A DNA stretch of 64,000 bases from Haliotis asinina (lineage: Eukaryota > Mollusca > Gastropoda > Lepetellida > Haliotidae), in the NCBI RefSeq assembly GCF_037392515.1, contig NC_090291.1, positions 26,584,001-26,648,000 on the forward strand. Direction: 5' to 3'. Below are positions 22,282-34,110 of this stretch, piece after piece. The position numbers and the translations under genes are program-made. Position 1 is the first letter of the stretch; every line of letters begins with the position of its first letter. Below the pieces are notes generated by a model. It did no database searches. It had not been told where the DNA came from and saw only the letters and a program-made list of their open reading frames with translations.

Positions 22282-22505
22282 CATTAGTGGATAGGTGGGT
22301 GGAGGATCAGTAGCACAAATGTAAAGTGGGTGGAACATACCTGGCATGAGCGTAAAGTGGGTGGAACACCAGTGGCACAAGCGTAAAGTGGGTGGAACAC
22401 CAGTGGCACAAGCATAAAGTTGGTGGAAGATCAGTAGCACAAGTGTAAAGAGAGTGGAACACCAGTAGCTCAAGCGTAAAGTAGGTGGAACATCAGCAGT
22501 ATGGT
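22282..22505. repeat. 31-bp minisatellite
   Basis: About seven copies of a 31-bp unit built round AAAGTGGGTGGAACACCAGT and GGCACAAGCGT occur, with moderate divergence. The array lies about 1 kb beyond the 3' end of the oxidase gene, which is on the other strand. Confidence 0.9.
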
Positions 22506-23466
22506 GGAGCGCGACAAATGTAACATGCACACATTAAAATAGGTGCAGCTTTAGTAGTAGGGCGTGTTCTATTCAAATATCATAACAAACGCATTTTTCC
22601 TCATTTTACTAGCAGAATCAAAATAACCAGTGAGAATGCTCTTCTCAAAACACAACTTTTATCATAACATCAGCCAGACGTTGTAAAAAGGGCACTAACG
22701 AGATTGCTCATGAGATCATCCTCTGACAAACTACAACAGTCAAAGTGGAAAAACAATATTAATCTAGTATACGTAAAATATACTCAGTAGGGTCAGGAGT
22801 AAAATGTTTTCTCCCAGCAGGGATAATCTACAACTTATAGTCTCCCTGCTCCCAGACAGTTTCATCATACCGCTTTCAAGGCTTTGTGCACCTCGTATGC
22901 ATAGAGTTCAAATATTACAGTTTCATCAAGGAGAACAATACTTAACATGATAATAAGGTATGAGTTAACAACATATAATGGCTTCACTCTGCACCAATGA
23001 CTGCCAGTAAAACAGTCATATACACATACACAATTGGTTTCTGTTTTAACTACTACAAATGGGAAATTCGCCACCTAGACCCGCATTATGAATATTATAA
23101 TTACATCATGAAATGGGTTCATCCTTATTATGTGCAACTTTTTAGACACAGTGTAAGCGAATAACTGTTAATATGTATCCAATATGCCATCCTTGCCCCA
23201 GTTTTAATGTAGGGTGCACAATAACAGTTACAAAGGAATTCTTCCTGTAGCGACTATCATCAATACCGTCTGGCATACAGGTGATTACATGGTTCCGGAA
23301 TATTGGTGTGAAGCTGATAAATATGATCCGTATCGTGGGTTCATTCTTACAATTTACAGGTAATTTCACCGAGCTGTATTAAGGAATGCAACGTTACATT
23401 ACATGTCGTGAGTTTGTTCTGCCAATGCATCTTTAGGCCAGAATGGATCGAGTCTGACAATGCTGG

Positions 23467-24834
23467 TTAAAGTTTTGAGTGAGATGAGCTGTCGACCAAC
23501 TCATTCACCATCTGTGCGGCGTCGACGGCAGTTGCCCAGCTCAAGCTGATGCCATTGGCACCATGACCGTAGTTGTGGACCACCTGTTGCAGACAACATA
23601 AAATAGTACAGTGGGATTTGCCTGATGTTACTAGACTTCATTATATTCTTTAAAATAAACCTGTAAGTATGTAACAGTAATTATTCATGACTACACACGC
23701 TTGGTATAATCAAAATGTGTCATGATTTACTAATCTTCATGAGAACTATGTCACATTTGTAAGTCTCATTATAACAGCACCAATGCACGAATGGAAACAG
23801 AACACTAGTTGAATTATTATTCTCAAATGGTGATTGTAAATGTAGTGTTCCTAACACATGATGTCCTATTTGGGGAGCCTGATGGCTCATATATTGGATT
23901 AATTATACACGTTACTTATATTAGTTCATGTGTGGTAGTATCTCTTGATATCTACGCTCACCCCCATCTCAACAATACACTGTCCCTGGGTTCGTCGATC
24001 TCTACATCAATGTTTAGTAGTGAGAACACCGTCTCCCTCCCGTTCCTACCTTCAGTGTCCTACTGCCAAGCTTCATGCTCTCCTTCTCAACCCTGATGGG
24101 AATCCTTGTCGGGCGGAGACCGGCCCACTCGTCGATAACTTTGGCTCCCTTAAAGAACAAATGAAAAATCATTTTTCGATAAAAAGGGTCCACTTTCACC
24201 CCATTTTTCGTTCAGTCAATGACAATACAGTCATAAACATCAGATACAATTTGACCTAGCCACTACTTCAAAACCAGCTTGATGATATGTTCTACTAGCC
24301 ACTACTTCAATAACAACTTGATATGTTCTACTAGCCACTACTTCAAAACCAGCTTGATGATATGTTCTACTAGCCACTACTTCAATAACAACTTGATATG
24401 TTCTAGAAGCCATTACTTCACTACCAGCTTGATGATATGGTCTACTAGCCACTACTTCACTACCAGCTTGATGATATGTTCAACTAGCCTCCACCTCACT
24501 ATCAGCTTGATGGTGCTTGCAGCTAGCCACCAAAAAGGCGCATCTCCTGTTCAGAACCAACATCCAGGTACGTTTGGGAGACAAGATAGGTAAAAGGGAC
24601 ACTCCTAGACGGAGTAATGCAGCCTTTCATCTTGGTACCTCCAGGCCAGGTATCTTCTCCTTGCCCCTTCTAAGGATGTCCTCCGTCAAGGCGGGATCAA
24701 TTTCTTCGCTGAAATTTCCCTCCTGGCGACACCCGCCAAGTATCATGTAGTCAGCGCTGGAACACATCCACGTACACGTATATCATCGATACTGGGAGAT
24801 GAAGGAACACCCACACACACGCAAACACACGCAA

Positions 24835-24865
<31 letters not shown>

Positions 24866-27800
24866 CACACACACGTGCACCATCAATTCATGGAGGTGGA
24901 GGAACGCACACACGCACGTATATCATCTATACCTGGAGGTGAGGAACACACACACATATGTATATCAATACGCAGACAGCGGGGAGTACAGGCACCCATA
25001 CGCAGATGTATACTGATGGGATAGGGGTGGAAACTCAGATGGTTCTGGTATGGCATGTAATTCTGTTACAAGGGGTAACACATGATTGTTCTATGATCAG
25101 TGGTATTTGTGCACTTACTGTGGTACTGCATATGTGCTGTAGCCATCATGCTCTATGTAATAGAATCCACGTATCCAGGGAGCTCGCATCTGAAGACATC
25201 ACAACAGTTAGGATATATCTCCTATAATACTGAGGTACTGGCACAGACGTATAAGTGCACCTTCCATACAGTTCATTGCCAGGATACTGCTATATCTAGC
25301 GGACGTAGAAGTCAAAATGTCAGTACTGCTAACCTTAGAAGTGACGTGGAAGTAAAGCAGACAAGACAATTCATATAATACTTAGGTAGCCAACGAGTTT
25401 TCAGCGAGTCGTTCCTTACGCGGATAAGCTGTCCTCTGATGGGATAAATCGATTCGTCACCTATCAAGTACTTTGCATTCAGGCCGCAACAGTTGGCCAC
25501 TACGTCGTACTGGCCACACAACTGAAACATTGGAACAAGTGAATACTACACTTACATGGCATACCGAACAACTGTAACACTGGAGCAGGTGAATACTACA
25601 CTTACATGGCATACCACACAACTGAAACATTGGAGTAGGTGAATACTACACTTACATGGTATACCACACAACTGAAACATTGGAGTAGGTGAATACTACA
25701 CTTACATGGTATACCACACAACTGAAACATTGGAGCAGGTGAATACTACACTTACATGGCATACCACACAACTGAAACATTGGAGTATGTGAATATTACA
25801 CTTACATGGCATACCACACAACTGAAACATTTGTGCAAGTGAATACTACACTTACATGGCATACCACACAACTGAAACATTGGAGTAGGTGAATATTACA
25901 CTTACATGGCATACCACACAACTGAAACATTGGAGTAGGTGAATATTACACTTACATGGCAAACCACACAACTGAAACATTGGAGTAGGTGAATACTACA
26001 CTTACATGGTATACCACACAACTGAAACATTGGAGCAGGTGAATACTACACTTACATGGTATACCACACAACTGAAACATTGGAGTAGGTGAATATTACA
26101 CTTACATGGCATACCACACAACTGAAACATTGGAGCAGGTGAATACTACACTTACATGGCATACCACACAACTGAAACATTGGAGTAGGTGAATATTACA
26201 CTTACATGGCATACCACACAACTGAAACATTGGTGCAAGTGAATACTACACTTACATGGCATACCACACAACTGAAACATTGGAGTAGGTGAATACTACA
26301 CTTACATGGCATACCACACAACTGAAACATTGAAGCAGTTCAGTATGGCTGTGTCTGCATGGAACTGTATCGCAGTAGCTACATGACTGAACCATTTCTG
26401 TATCTTCATGTAAGTTAAGAACGAAATTTTTTGGGGCACCTATTGTTAAAGCAGGACTCCGCTGAACTGCTTGTATACATGATTCCTCGACCAATGCAAG
26501 GAAATGAGATACAAGAGTGTTCATATTTACAATTTACATGAAGGAATGAATATATATCTCACCTCTTCCAAAGACGTCAGTGTTCTAAATACCACCTGTC
26601 CGCCGTGTTCTTTATATCTGAAACAAAGGTACTCTGAACTGGTCATTTGCAATTAACATCCAGCTACACCAATGCCAATTCCTAACGTAAAAACATACCA
26701 GCATCAGCACAGTATACCTAAACATTAGCACATATTTATTATCCACGCTTCACGTCTTGCACCACCATCAGTAACTGAGAACAATACACTTTTTGATTTA
26801 GCCTTCACTCCATCATGATGTGTACAAAGCTTGTCGATGGGTGTTTTCATGCGGTCAGGCGTGAAGATTTGTATAATTTGAATAGTCCTGGCAATATATG
26901 TATCAACCGCTCGTTGATGGTACGAAGAAGAGATCATTCTGTAATGACCCAGTTAGAATTGTTCAGCGTTAAAAGCTACATGCAATATGGATCTCATACA
27001 TGTGAGTGAATCTAGTTTCAAGCCGCACTCAGCAATATACCAGCTATTATACATCCAGCGGCTTGTAAATAATCGAGTCTGGACCAGACAATCCTGTGAC
27101 GAAAAGCATGAGAATCGATCTACAACACTGGGTGTGTCAACTCTATACGCATCCGTCCCGATCCTTGGACGATTTACCTCTTTCAAAGGCCTACTCTATC
27201 AATGATCACAAACTGATGTACCTGCTTCTACATACGACCGACATCAATATGGTGTTACGAGGCTGTGGCTTCACGGTTTTGAAAATGCTTGTGGCAATTT
27301 TTGAGGTGGGACATAGTGTAAGTCTGGCGTCAGGGAGGCCGCAAATATTCATGGATATAGTTTAACCACTGTAAACTGTACAGCAGACACAGCAGACACA
27401 GCAGTACAGAGTTAATATAACGTATCAGAAACTATGATGGCGATTATTAGTAGCAGTCTTCAGCCAAAAATATTTTAATTGATATTTCTAAACGGACTCG
27501 GGGGTCTCATATCAGCACATAGATAAATAATATTCAAATAAACACTTTCAATCACAGCGATATTTCCGTGTCCCCGTACAGCAGAATGGATGTTACTGTA
27601 ACAGTGAAGGTTTTAACATTAGTCTTAAATGTTTGTATATTTTCACAAGTAATTTATTGAAGTAATCAGGACATCTTCATGGAGAATATAAATCGCCTGG
27701 TGTTATGAAACTTTTCGAATTTATGTAGTTTCCAGAATGTTCTTGGTGACGACTTACTTACTTATTTACATAGTTCATATTCCCTGTTCTTTTCAGATTC

Positions 27801-30082
27801 AAATGTTACTGAGGCATGTAATGTTTTCCTTGGTAATCTTATGAATGAAATTTAGGATCTGGGAAGGGTAGCGTGCCTGGAATGACAAATGGAGACTTCT
27901 GTCTAATGCCTCGTAGTGATTCAACGTCAATAGACACCGTTGGCCACGTCATGGCGACGTTTTCAGCAAACAGTAAAGTTATAGGCCTTCCGTAGTGGAC
28001 AGCCACCATCAACGACTCAACATCACGTCTATTTTAGTTGATTCGACCGTCCGACACAGGCCGGAGCCAAACAGTCCTTACATTCCGTACACGCGCGACA
28101 TACAGCCAGACGACAGGACACGAGTCTTCCAAGGTGAACCTTACCTCAGGATTTGTGTTCTGGGCTGGGGTCGCTTTGGAGGTGCGGCCGTTATGATGTG
28201 GGTAGTGATAACACCTGAGGGAGGACGTCAATGACTGTGATCGAGGGGAACGTGAATTCCGCGACGTGGCGATACATACTATCCACTGCACGAACTCGGA
28301 TACGAATGATCTTATCCAGACCATCTATTGGCGTTTAAAGGCTTTTAGTCTGTGTATTTAACATGTCATGGTTAACTCCGTTTGTTTGTTTATATATTTC
28401 ACAATAGCATCTGCCTTTGAGCGTATATTTTCTGTTTGGATCACCAGACTCTTTAGCACGTTTAGTCCGCCTATTCCCCGTTGGCCGTAAGCCACCTTAT
28501 TTACACCCGCTTCGTAGTAGTCCTATTGTTCTCATTGTTAACAAGACGCGCATGGGAATATTACAATAGATTAAAGTTCTTATCCGTTTGTCGTTGATTT
28601 ACTGCCTTAATCTGGTAGAACAGAGTCTTTCTAAATAACAGTGATTTATATTATGTTTGCTTTGTTTTCTGTTTGAATGGCAGTGGTTTGAATATAGCCG
28701 AATCTGGAACAGATTTACTGTGACAGGTATTCTGTGCAAGCCCCACGCCAGCTGGTGCACTCATCAAATCACTAGGCAAACTTTCAGATCCATTATGTTG
28801 CCTTTTTCATGTATACGTGGATTGAGACCTGCGTGTAATAGTTATAGATATTAGTTCTCGTGTCTGTCTGCACTCACTTCCTCATAAGCCATGGTAGGTA
28901 CTTCTTGGGTTCCGTGATAACAGTTGTGATGTTATACCCGTGTCTGAAATATACACGTATACAATCAGGGAGCGATTTCACTTTCAGAATATTAAGTGTA
29001 ATTAAATGAAACTGTGTTCGTCTTTTCACGTGTGTTACAGTGATCCTTGGTCATATTGTAACGATGTGTCAACAAACTGTTTATTTGTGAGTGACATAAT
29101 ACTTACTTCTGATTCGAGTTCAACCGCTGAAGTTCATCCCGGGACAGCTTATGGTATGAGAAGATCACCTCGTTCAAAAACTGAGGCTGGAAATGTAAAC
29201 ACCATTTACGATATTAAGAGAAGCTGAAGCGCTGAAATAGTCCTTTAAGAGAACGCTTCCATCAAATGTTTAGTGACTATACTGCACTAACGTATCAACA
29301 TACCTCTTCCGTATCCTGCAGCACGAACCCATTGGTGACGTTGTTTCCAGACGATGATGCCTCCGAAGACAAAGCCAGACTAGAGAAGTGTTGCCAAGAA
29401 ATCTTTGACCACCGTCTGTCAGTGTAGTAAAATGTTGTGTATACCACAGACTTGTCCAACAAAAAGTGGTATGTCTTTACGTAAGCTAGTTTAATTTTAA
29501 ATAATGCTGCCCTCCGGTGTGGGGAATGTTTTTAGGAAGTTTGTTGATGTCCTTAAATATGCATCCTGTGCCTTCTTGTTGTTAAGATAAATTGAAAGGG
29601 AACTTGGAACGAGGGTCTGTAACTCCACTATACAAGAAATTACACAACAAAGCATAGCATGAGGAATAGTACTCCCTACTATACTGTCTGTATGTTTGGT
29701 GAGACAGGCTCATTCAAACATATTCCAGTAAGCATTTAAAATGGGTCTTTGAAAAGTCTCTATGTTTCTTTATATTGCTTATACTTAAGGGAAATCAAAA
29801 TAATAAATTCAGAATATTTTTTCCAATGTTGCCATGAATGAATATCTGACAGCAGGACCAAGTGACAGACACAGCTCATACTCACTTCAACGTATCAATG
29901 GGAACGCCTTTTATGTGACCGAGGTTGGGCCTAAAGAGGCCACCGGCTCCAGCACTGGTTGTATCATTACCAAACTTGTTGGCTATGATAGTGATCTGAG
30001 CAGCCGGAATCAATCTCTGTATGTTAATGGCAGTGGACAGTCCCACTATTCCCGCCCCAACGACGCAAACACGAACCATCAT
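23467..30082 (-). CDS. DDO: D-aspartate oxidase / D-amino-acid oxidase, peroxisomal (10 exons)
   Basis: This FAD flavoenzyme oxidatively deaminates D-amino acids, releasing 2-oxo acid, ammonia and H2O2. Exons on the - strand are 30082-29886, 29415-29304, 29186-29107, 28943-28878, 26617-26563, 25521-25420, 25189-25119, 24756-24639, 24148-24050 and 23583-23467. All have AG/GT borders and matching phases, giving 338 residues (human DDO about 341). The FAD-binding GAGIVG is at 9-14. MRAPWIRGFYY (205-215) precedes Tyr221 and Tyr224, the likely counterparts of the DAO active-site tyrosines, and GLRPTR supplies Arg279 for the substrate carboxylate. VVHNYGHGANGISLSW closes the fold. The last three residues, SKL, are a peroxisomal type 1 signal. 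NCCGLNAKYLIGD and Arg211 favour aspartate oxidase over DAO, but specificity needs a phylogeny. The exon 6 acceptor is copied through intron 5, and a minisatellite lies just upstream of the start. Confidence 0.93.
24256..24535. repeat. 36/39-bp alternating tandem repeat in an oxidase intron
   Basis: Units of CCACTACTTCAAAACCAGC plus TTGATGATATGTTCTACTAG (39 bp) alternate with a 36-bp form carrying AATAACAACTTGATATG. About seven units lie between oxidase exons 8 and 9. The alternation suggests that a two-unit block was itself duplicated. Confidence 0.88.
24810..24873. repeat. AC microsatellite in an oxidase intron
   Basis: A CACACACGCA-type dinucleotide tract lies upstream (in gene sense) of oxidase exon 8. 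Shorter CACACGCACG tracts follow near 24905-24957. Confidence 0.95.
25511..26338. repeat. Exact 50-bp minisatellite carrying the exon 6 splice acceptor
   Basis: ACTGAAACAT begins every 50 bases from 25521 to 26321 (17 starts, one variant at 25571) with no length change between units. The unit continues TGGAGTAGGTGAATACTACA then CTTACATGGCATACCACACA. Read in the sense of the oxidase gene, each unit has an acceptor-like TTTCAG, sixteen bases TTGTGTGGTATGCCAT, and a donor-like GTAAGTG. The unit at the array edge is the real exon 6 start (TTTCAG|TTGTGTGGCC). Confidence 0.96.
26640..28870. other. Intron 4 of the oxidase gene
   Basis: The intron between oxidase exons 4 and 5 is 2.3 kb. Apart from the Tc1 transposase fragment near 28100-28325 and a short CAGCAGACACAGCAG repeat near 27382, no feature is recognised. 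Open frames in it are short and unremarkable. Confidence 0.5.
28100..28325 (+). mobile_element. Tc1-like transposase fragment
   Basis: DRTRVFQGEPYLRICVLGWG, then RFGGAAVMMWVVITPEGG, then in a second frame TVIEGNVNSATWRY correspond to the central Tc1 block (consensus-like RTRV...RFGGGSVMVWGGI...TVIEGNLNxxRY). Flanking transposase and inverted repeats are not recognisable, so it is a short, broken remnant. It lies antisense in the oxidase intron. Confidence 0.75.
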
Positions 30083-30239
30083 TGACGCTTCCGGTGACCT
30101 GTATGGGAATATTAAATTGTCAAGTCATTAAATATCACTTGATCCATATCCATTATTATACATACATGCTCGCTTCTTTCATTTATATGTTCGTTGTCTT
30201 GCTTCTTGTACTGCCACATGTGTGCGTTAATGGTTCTTA

Positions 30240-31370
30240 CACTGTCCGTCCTTGCCTTCTTGCATTGTGATAAATATCCTCGGCCTTGCGTTTTTGTTCA
30301 GTATACTTGCTTGTTCTGATACATTTGTGTACGTCAATGGTTCTCGTATTGCTACACGTGTCCATCCTCACTTTCCGGAATTGCTACACGTATACCCGTC
30401 CTTACTTTCTTGTATTATCAAATGTCTCCAGCCTTACTTACTTGTATTGGTACATGTGTCCGTCGTTCCTTTCCTGTATTACTACGTGTATCCACCCTTA
30501 CATGTTTCTATTACAACATGTGACCACCTATACTTTCTTGTATTGCATTACTACATGTGACCAACTATACTTTCTTGTATTGCATTATTACATGTGACCA
30601 GCTATACTTTCTTATATTGCATTACTACATGTGACCAACTATACTTTCTTGTATTGCATTACTACAGGTGACCAACTATACTTTCTTGTATTGCTACATG
30701 TGTTGATCCTTGCATGTTTCTGATACAACATGTGACCAACTATACTTTCTTGTGTTGCTACGTGTGTCCGTCCTTACTTCATTCTATTTCTACATAGGTC
30801 CATCATTACTTTCTTATATTTCTATATGTGTCCATCATTGCTTTCTTGTATGTCTAAATGTGTCCATCATTACTTTCTTGTGCTGCTACATGTATCTATC
30901 CTTACTTTTTCTGATGTTGCGATATATATGTCATATATGTTCGTCCTTCTTTTTGATTTTGCGCCATATTTGTCCGTCCTTGCTTTCTAATCATTGCGGG
31001 GCGGTGGGGTAGCCTAATGGTTAAAGTGTTCGCTCGTCACGCTGAAGACCCGGGTTCGATTCCCCACATGGGTACTATTTGTGAAGCCCATTTTCTGGTG
31101 TCCCCCGCCGTGATATTGCTGGAATATTGCTAAAAAGCGGCGTAAAACTAAATTCACTCACTCACTCACTCATTCGAATCATTGCGACGTATATATCCGC
31201 CCTTGCTATCATGTGTTGTGACATACATGTTCGTCCTTCTTTTTGATGTTGCGACATATTTGTCCAACCTTGCTTTCTGATAGTGCGACATACATGTATA
31301 TGTATGCCCTTGCTTTCTGATTTTCGCCATATACGTCCGTCCTTGCTTTCTGATATTGTGACACATTTGT
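30240..31370. repeat. About 32-37-bp minisatellite array 5' of the oxidase gene, split by a SINE
   Basis: Repeats built round TGTCCGTCCTTACTTTCTTG and TATTGCTACATG run from about 30240. A local 37-bp sub-array at 30535-30680 carries TGACCAACTATACTTTCTTG. After the SINE at 30999-31176 the same pattern resumes (GTTCGTCCTTCTTTTTGATG, TTGCGACATA) to about 31370. The array starts less than 200 bases from the oxidase start codon, so it lies in or next to that promoter. Confidence 0.85.
30999..31176 (+). mobile_element. tRNA-derived SINE, whole, with target duplication
   Basis: This copy has a tRNA-like head with A box (TAGCCTAATGGTTAAAG) and B box (GGGTTCGATTCC), a body with GTGAAGCCCATTTTCTGGTG and GATATTGCTGGAATATTGC, and a tail GGCGTAAAAC followed by CACTCACTCACTCACTC. 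A 10-bp duplication AATCATTGCG flanks it at 30989-30998 and 31177-31186. Intact promoter boxes and a clean duplication make it young compared with the copies at 19866 and 20830. It is inserted in a minisatellite. Confidence 0.93.
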
Positions 31371-31738
31371 CCGTGGCTGAGTTCTATCATTGCTGTAAAG
31401 CGTACCGATCTACCTCAGACTGAATCATATTTGACAGAAGTTCAAGTTCAAGTTCATTAATTAGATTTCAAAATTCAACCATGTAGTTAGGATAAGTAGT
31501 TTGAAACACACAACCAAATGTACTGTTCCATGGCAGATCTAACTACACGTTACTTGACATTTCATGTAAGCATTATATATCCACAGACACCTCTGAACTC
31601 GGAAAGCTACTTGAACTGACTTGTTTATGTATACACAGCGAGACTGACCCACATCATCTGGGGTTGACCTAGTCACCTATATATTGACTTACATCCTCCT
31701 TACCTCTCTCACACACGCTCACATACAGATAACGCGCG

Positions 31739-31747
31739 CCCGTACAC

Positions 31748-31823
<76 letters not shown>
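31739..31823. repeat. AC microsatellite
   Basis: A nearly pure (CA)n tract of about 85 bases. Confidence 0.98.
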
Positions 31824-31826
<3 letters not shown>

Positions 31827-31998
31827 CACTCAAACACACAAACTGACAAATCAGTCATACATACTTCATTAAAAAAATCGATGGATTTTACAAAGCAGCG
31901 TCTTAAGGAATATGACATGAAAACATAATCCACAACTGACATAGATTCTTCCAGTGTCTAATAATGTGATATTAGTTTCGACTAATGCTCGTATCAAA

Positions 31999-32003
<5 letters not shown>

Positions 32004-32029
<26 letters not shown>
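32004..32029. repeat. GA microsatellite
   Basis: A pure (GA)n tract of about 26 bases following AAAGTT. Confidence 0.97.
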
Positions 32030-32032
<3 letters not shown>

Positions 32033-32879
32033 AAGGTGGGTACAAGTGCCGGCCTCTGTACGTACGTGTGGTCCTCCTGACACCGTGCCGGCGAGTGTCG
32101 TCATATCACTACGGAAATTTCGGGTAAATGCCAGCTGACTGACCTACTTCATTCTTCTGATTTGAAAAGTCGGCTGCCTTAGAAGTATTTTTAGAATTCA
32201 GTTTAGAGTGAAGACTTTATTGTCACGGTTTTATATCATAAACATTAATTAAGGACAATACAATGTAAGCAATCAACACTCATTAGGGGAAATCAGCAAA
32301 GGGAGATAACTGGAATAGGCAACCAGTCGTAACCAAAACTCACACAATGTCTTAGATGTATAAGAAGTGCAACATTAAGAACACTCATTAATGCATTATA
32401 TGATGGCTCCGGTCACTCATCACCTACCTGTATCTACATATAGAGTAACTCCACTATCACATCGGGCATTCTCACAATCACCGGGTCGTTAGTGGAATTA
32501 TTCCTGTAAGAAATCAGGTATCTTTAACTAATGTCATATTACAAAAGGGAGCGAACACCAGATCTTCATATGACCAGATGTATATACTTTACAACACACA
32601 CGCGTTGCCGATGTCAACGTTTCTGACTGTTCCATACAGAAACGCACTATAGACGCGGGGTAAAGCTTTCATTTCCTTGTGGCGTTTAGCAAGGGAGGCA
32701 ACTGAGATTAGTTCCGAGAGAGAAATCAATACCTGCATGGTTATCTGAAAGTGGGAAAAGACAATGTATATAGGGGGGAAGTGGTGTATCTGGTATAACA
32801 CGGCATACCCGCTGTACTGGTGAGATGGTAAATCTAGTGTTGGTGTGCTTCAGGGACAAATACAACATACTATAACCAT

Positions 32880-34110
32880 GCGTGTACCGTTGGGTAATAT
32901 AACCATGTGTATATCATTGGGTAATATAACCATGTGTGTATCATTTGGTAATATAACCATGTGTATATCATTGGGTAATATAGCCCTGTGTATATCATTG
33001 GGTAATATAGCCATGTGTATATCATTTGGTAATATAACCATGTGTATATCATTGGGTAATATAACCATGTGTATGTCATTCGGTAATATAGCCATCTGTA
33101 TATCATTTGGTAATATAACCATGTGTATATCATTGGGTAATATAGCAATGTGTATATCATTCGGTAATATAACCATGTGTATATCATTGGGTAATATAAC
33201 CATGTGTATATCATTGGGTAATATAACCATGTGTGTATCATTTGGTAATATAACCATGTGTATATCATTCGGTAATATAGCCCTGTGTATATCATTGGGT
33301 AATATAGCCATGTGTATATCATTTGGTAATATAACCATGTGTATATCATTGGGTAATATAACCATGTGTATGTCATTCGGTAATATAGCCATCTGTATAT
33401 CATTTGGTAATATAACCATGTGTATATCATTGGGTAATATAACCATGTGTGTATCATTTGGTAATATAACCATGTGTATATCATTGGGTAATACAACCAT
33501 GTGTATATCATTCGGTAATATAACCATGTGTATATCATTGGGTAATATAACCATGTGTATATCATTGGGTAATATAACCATGTGTGTATCATTTGGTAAT
33601 ATAACCATGTGTATATCATTCGGTAATATAGCCCTGTGTATATCATTGGGTAATATAGCCATGTGTATATCATTTGGTAATATAACCATGTGTATATCAT
33701 TGGGTAATATAACCATGTGTATGTCATTCGGTAATATAGCCATCTGTATATCATTTGGTAATATAACCATGTGTATATCATTGGGTAATATAGCAATGTG
33801 TATATCATTCGGTAATATAACCATGTGTATATCATTGGGTAATACAACCATGTGTATATCATTGGGTAATATAACCACGTGTATATCATTGGGTAATATG
33901 ACCATGTGCATGTCATTGGGTAATATAACCATGTGTATATCATTGGGTAATATAACCATGTGTATGTCATTGGGTAATATGACAATGTATATCGTTGGGT
34001 AATACAACAATGTGTATGTCATTGGGTAATATAACCATGTGTATATCGTTGGGTAATATAGCAATGTGCATATCGTCGGGTAATATAGACATGTATGTGT
34101 TATGGGGAAA
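32880..34110. repeat. 27-bp minisatellite with higher-order structure
   Basis: More than forty copies of a 27-bp unit (GGTAATATAACCATG then TGTATATCATTG) occur without indels over most of the length. Single-base variants (ATAGCC, CTGTG, ATCTG, GTGTC, TTTGG or TTCGG for TTGGG) recur in the same order in three blocks, 11 and then 13 units apart. Since 27 is a multiple of three and the unit lacks stops in most frames, three long open frames (371-404 codons) cross it on both strands. They encode nine-residue repeats such as GNITMCISL and are best read as repeat artefacts. Confidence 0.96.

Noticed and set aside
25511-26338. CRISPR-like array (regular 50-bp spacing)
   Set aside because: The whole unit is repeated without unique spacers, it lies in a spliced eukaryotic gene, and no cas genes exist; it is a minisatellite.
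31005-31070. tRNA gene
   Set aside because: A and B boxes belong to a tRNA-derived SINE: a SINE body, CACT tail and target duplication follow, and no full cloverleaf with acceptor stem was seen.
32845-34064. Open frames of 371-404 codons encoding nine-residue repeats (GNITMCISL and relatives)
   Set aside because: They coincide exactly with a 27-bp tandem array, are open on both strands and in more than one frame, and have no flanking domain, signal or splice site.
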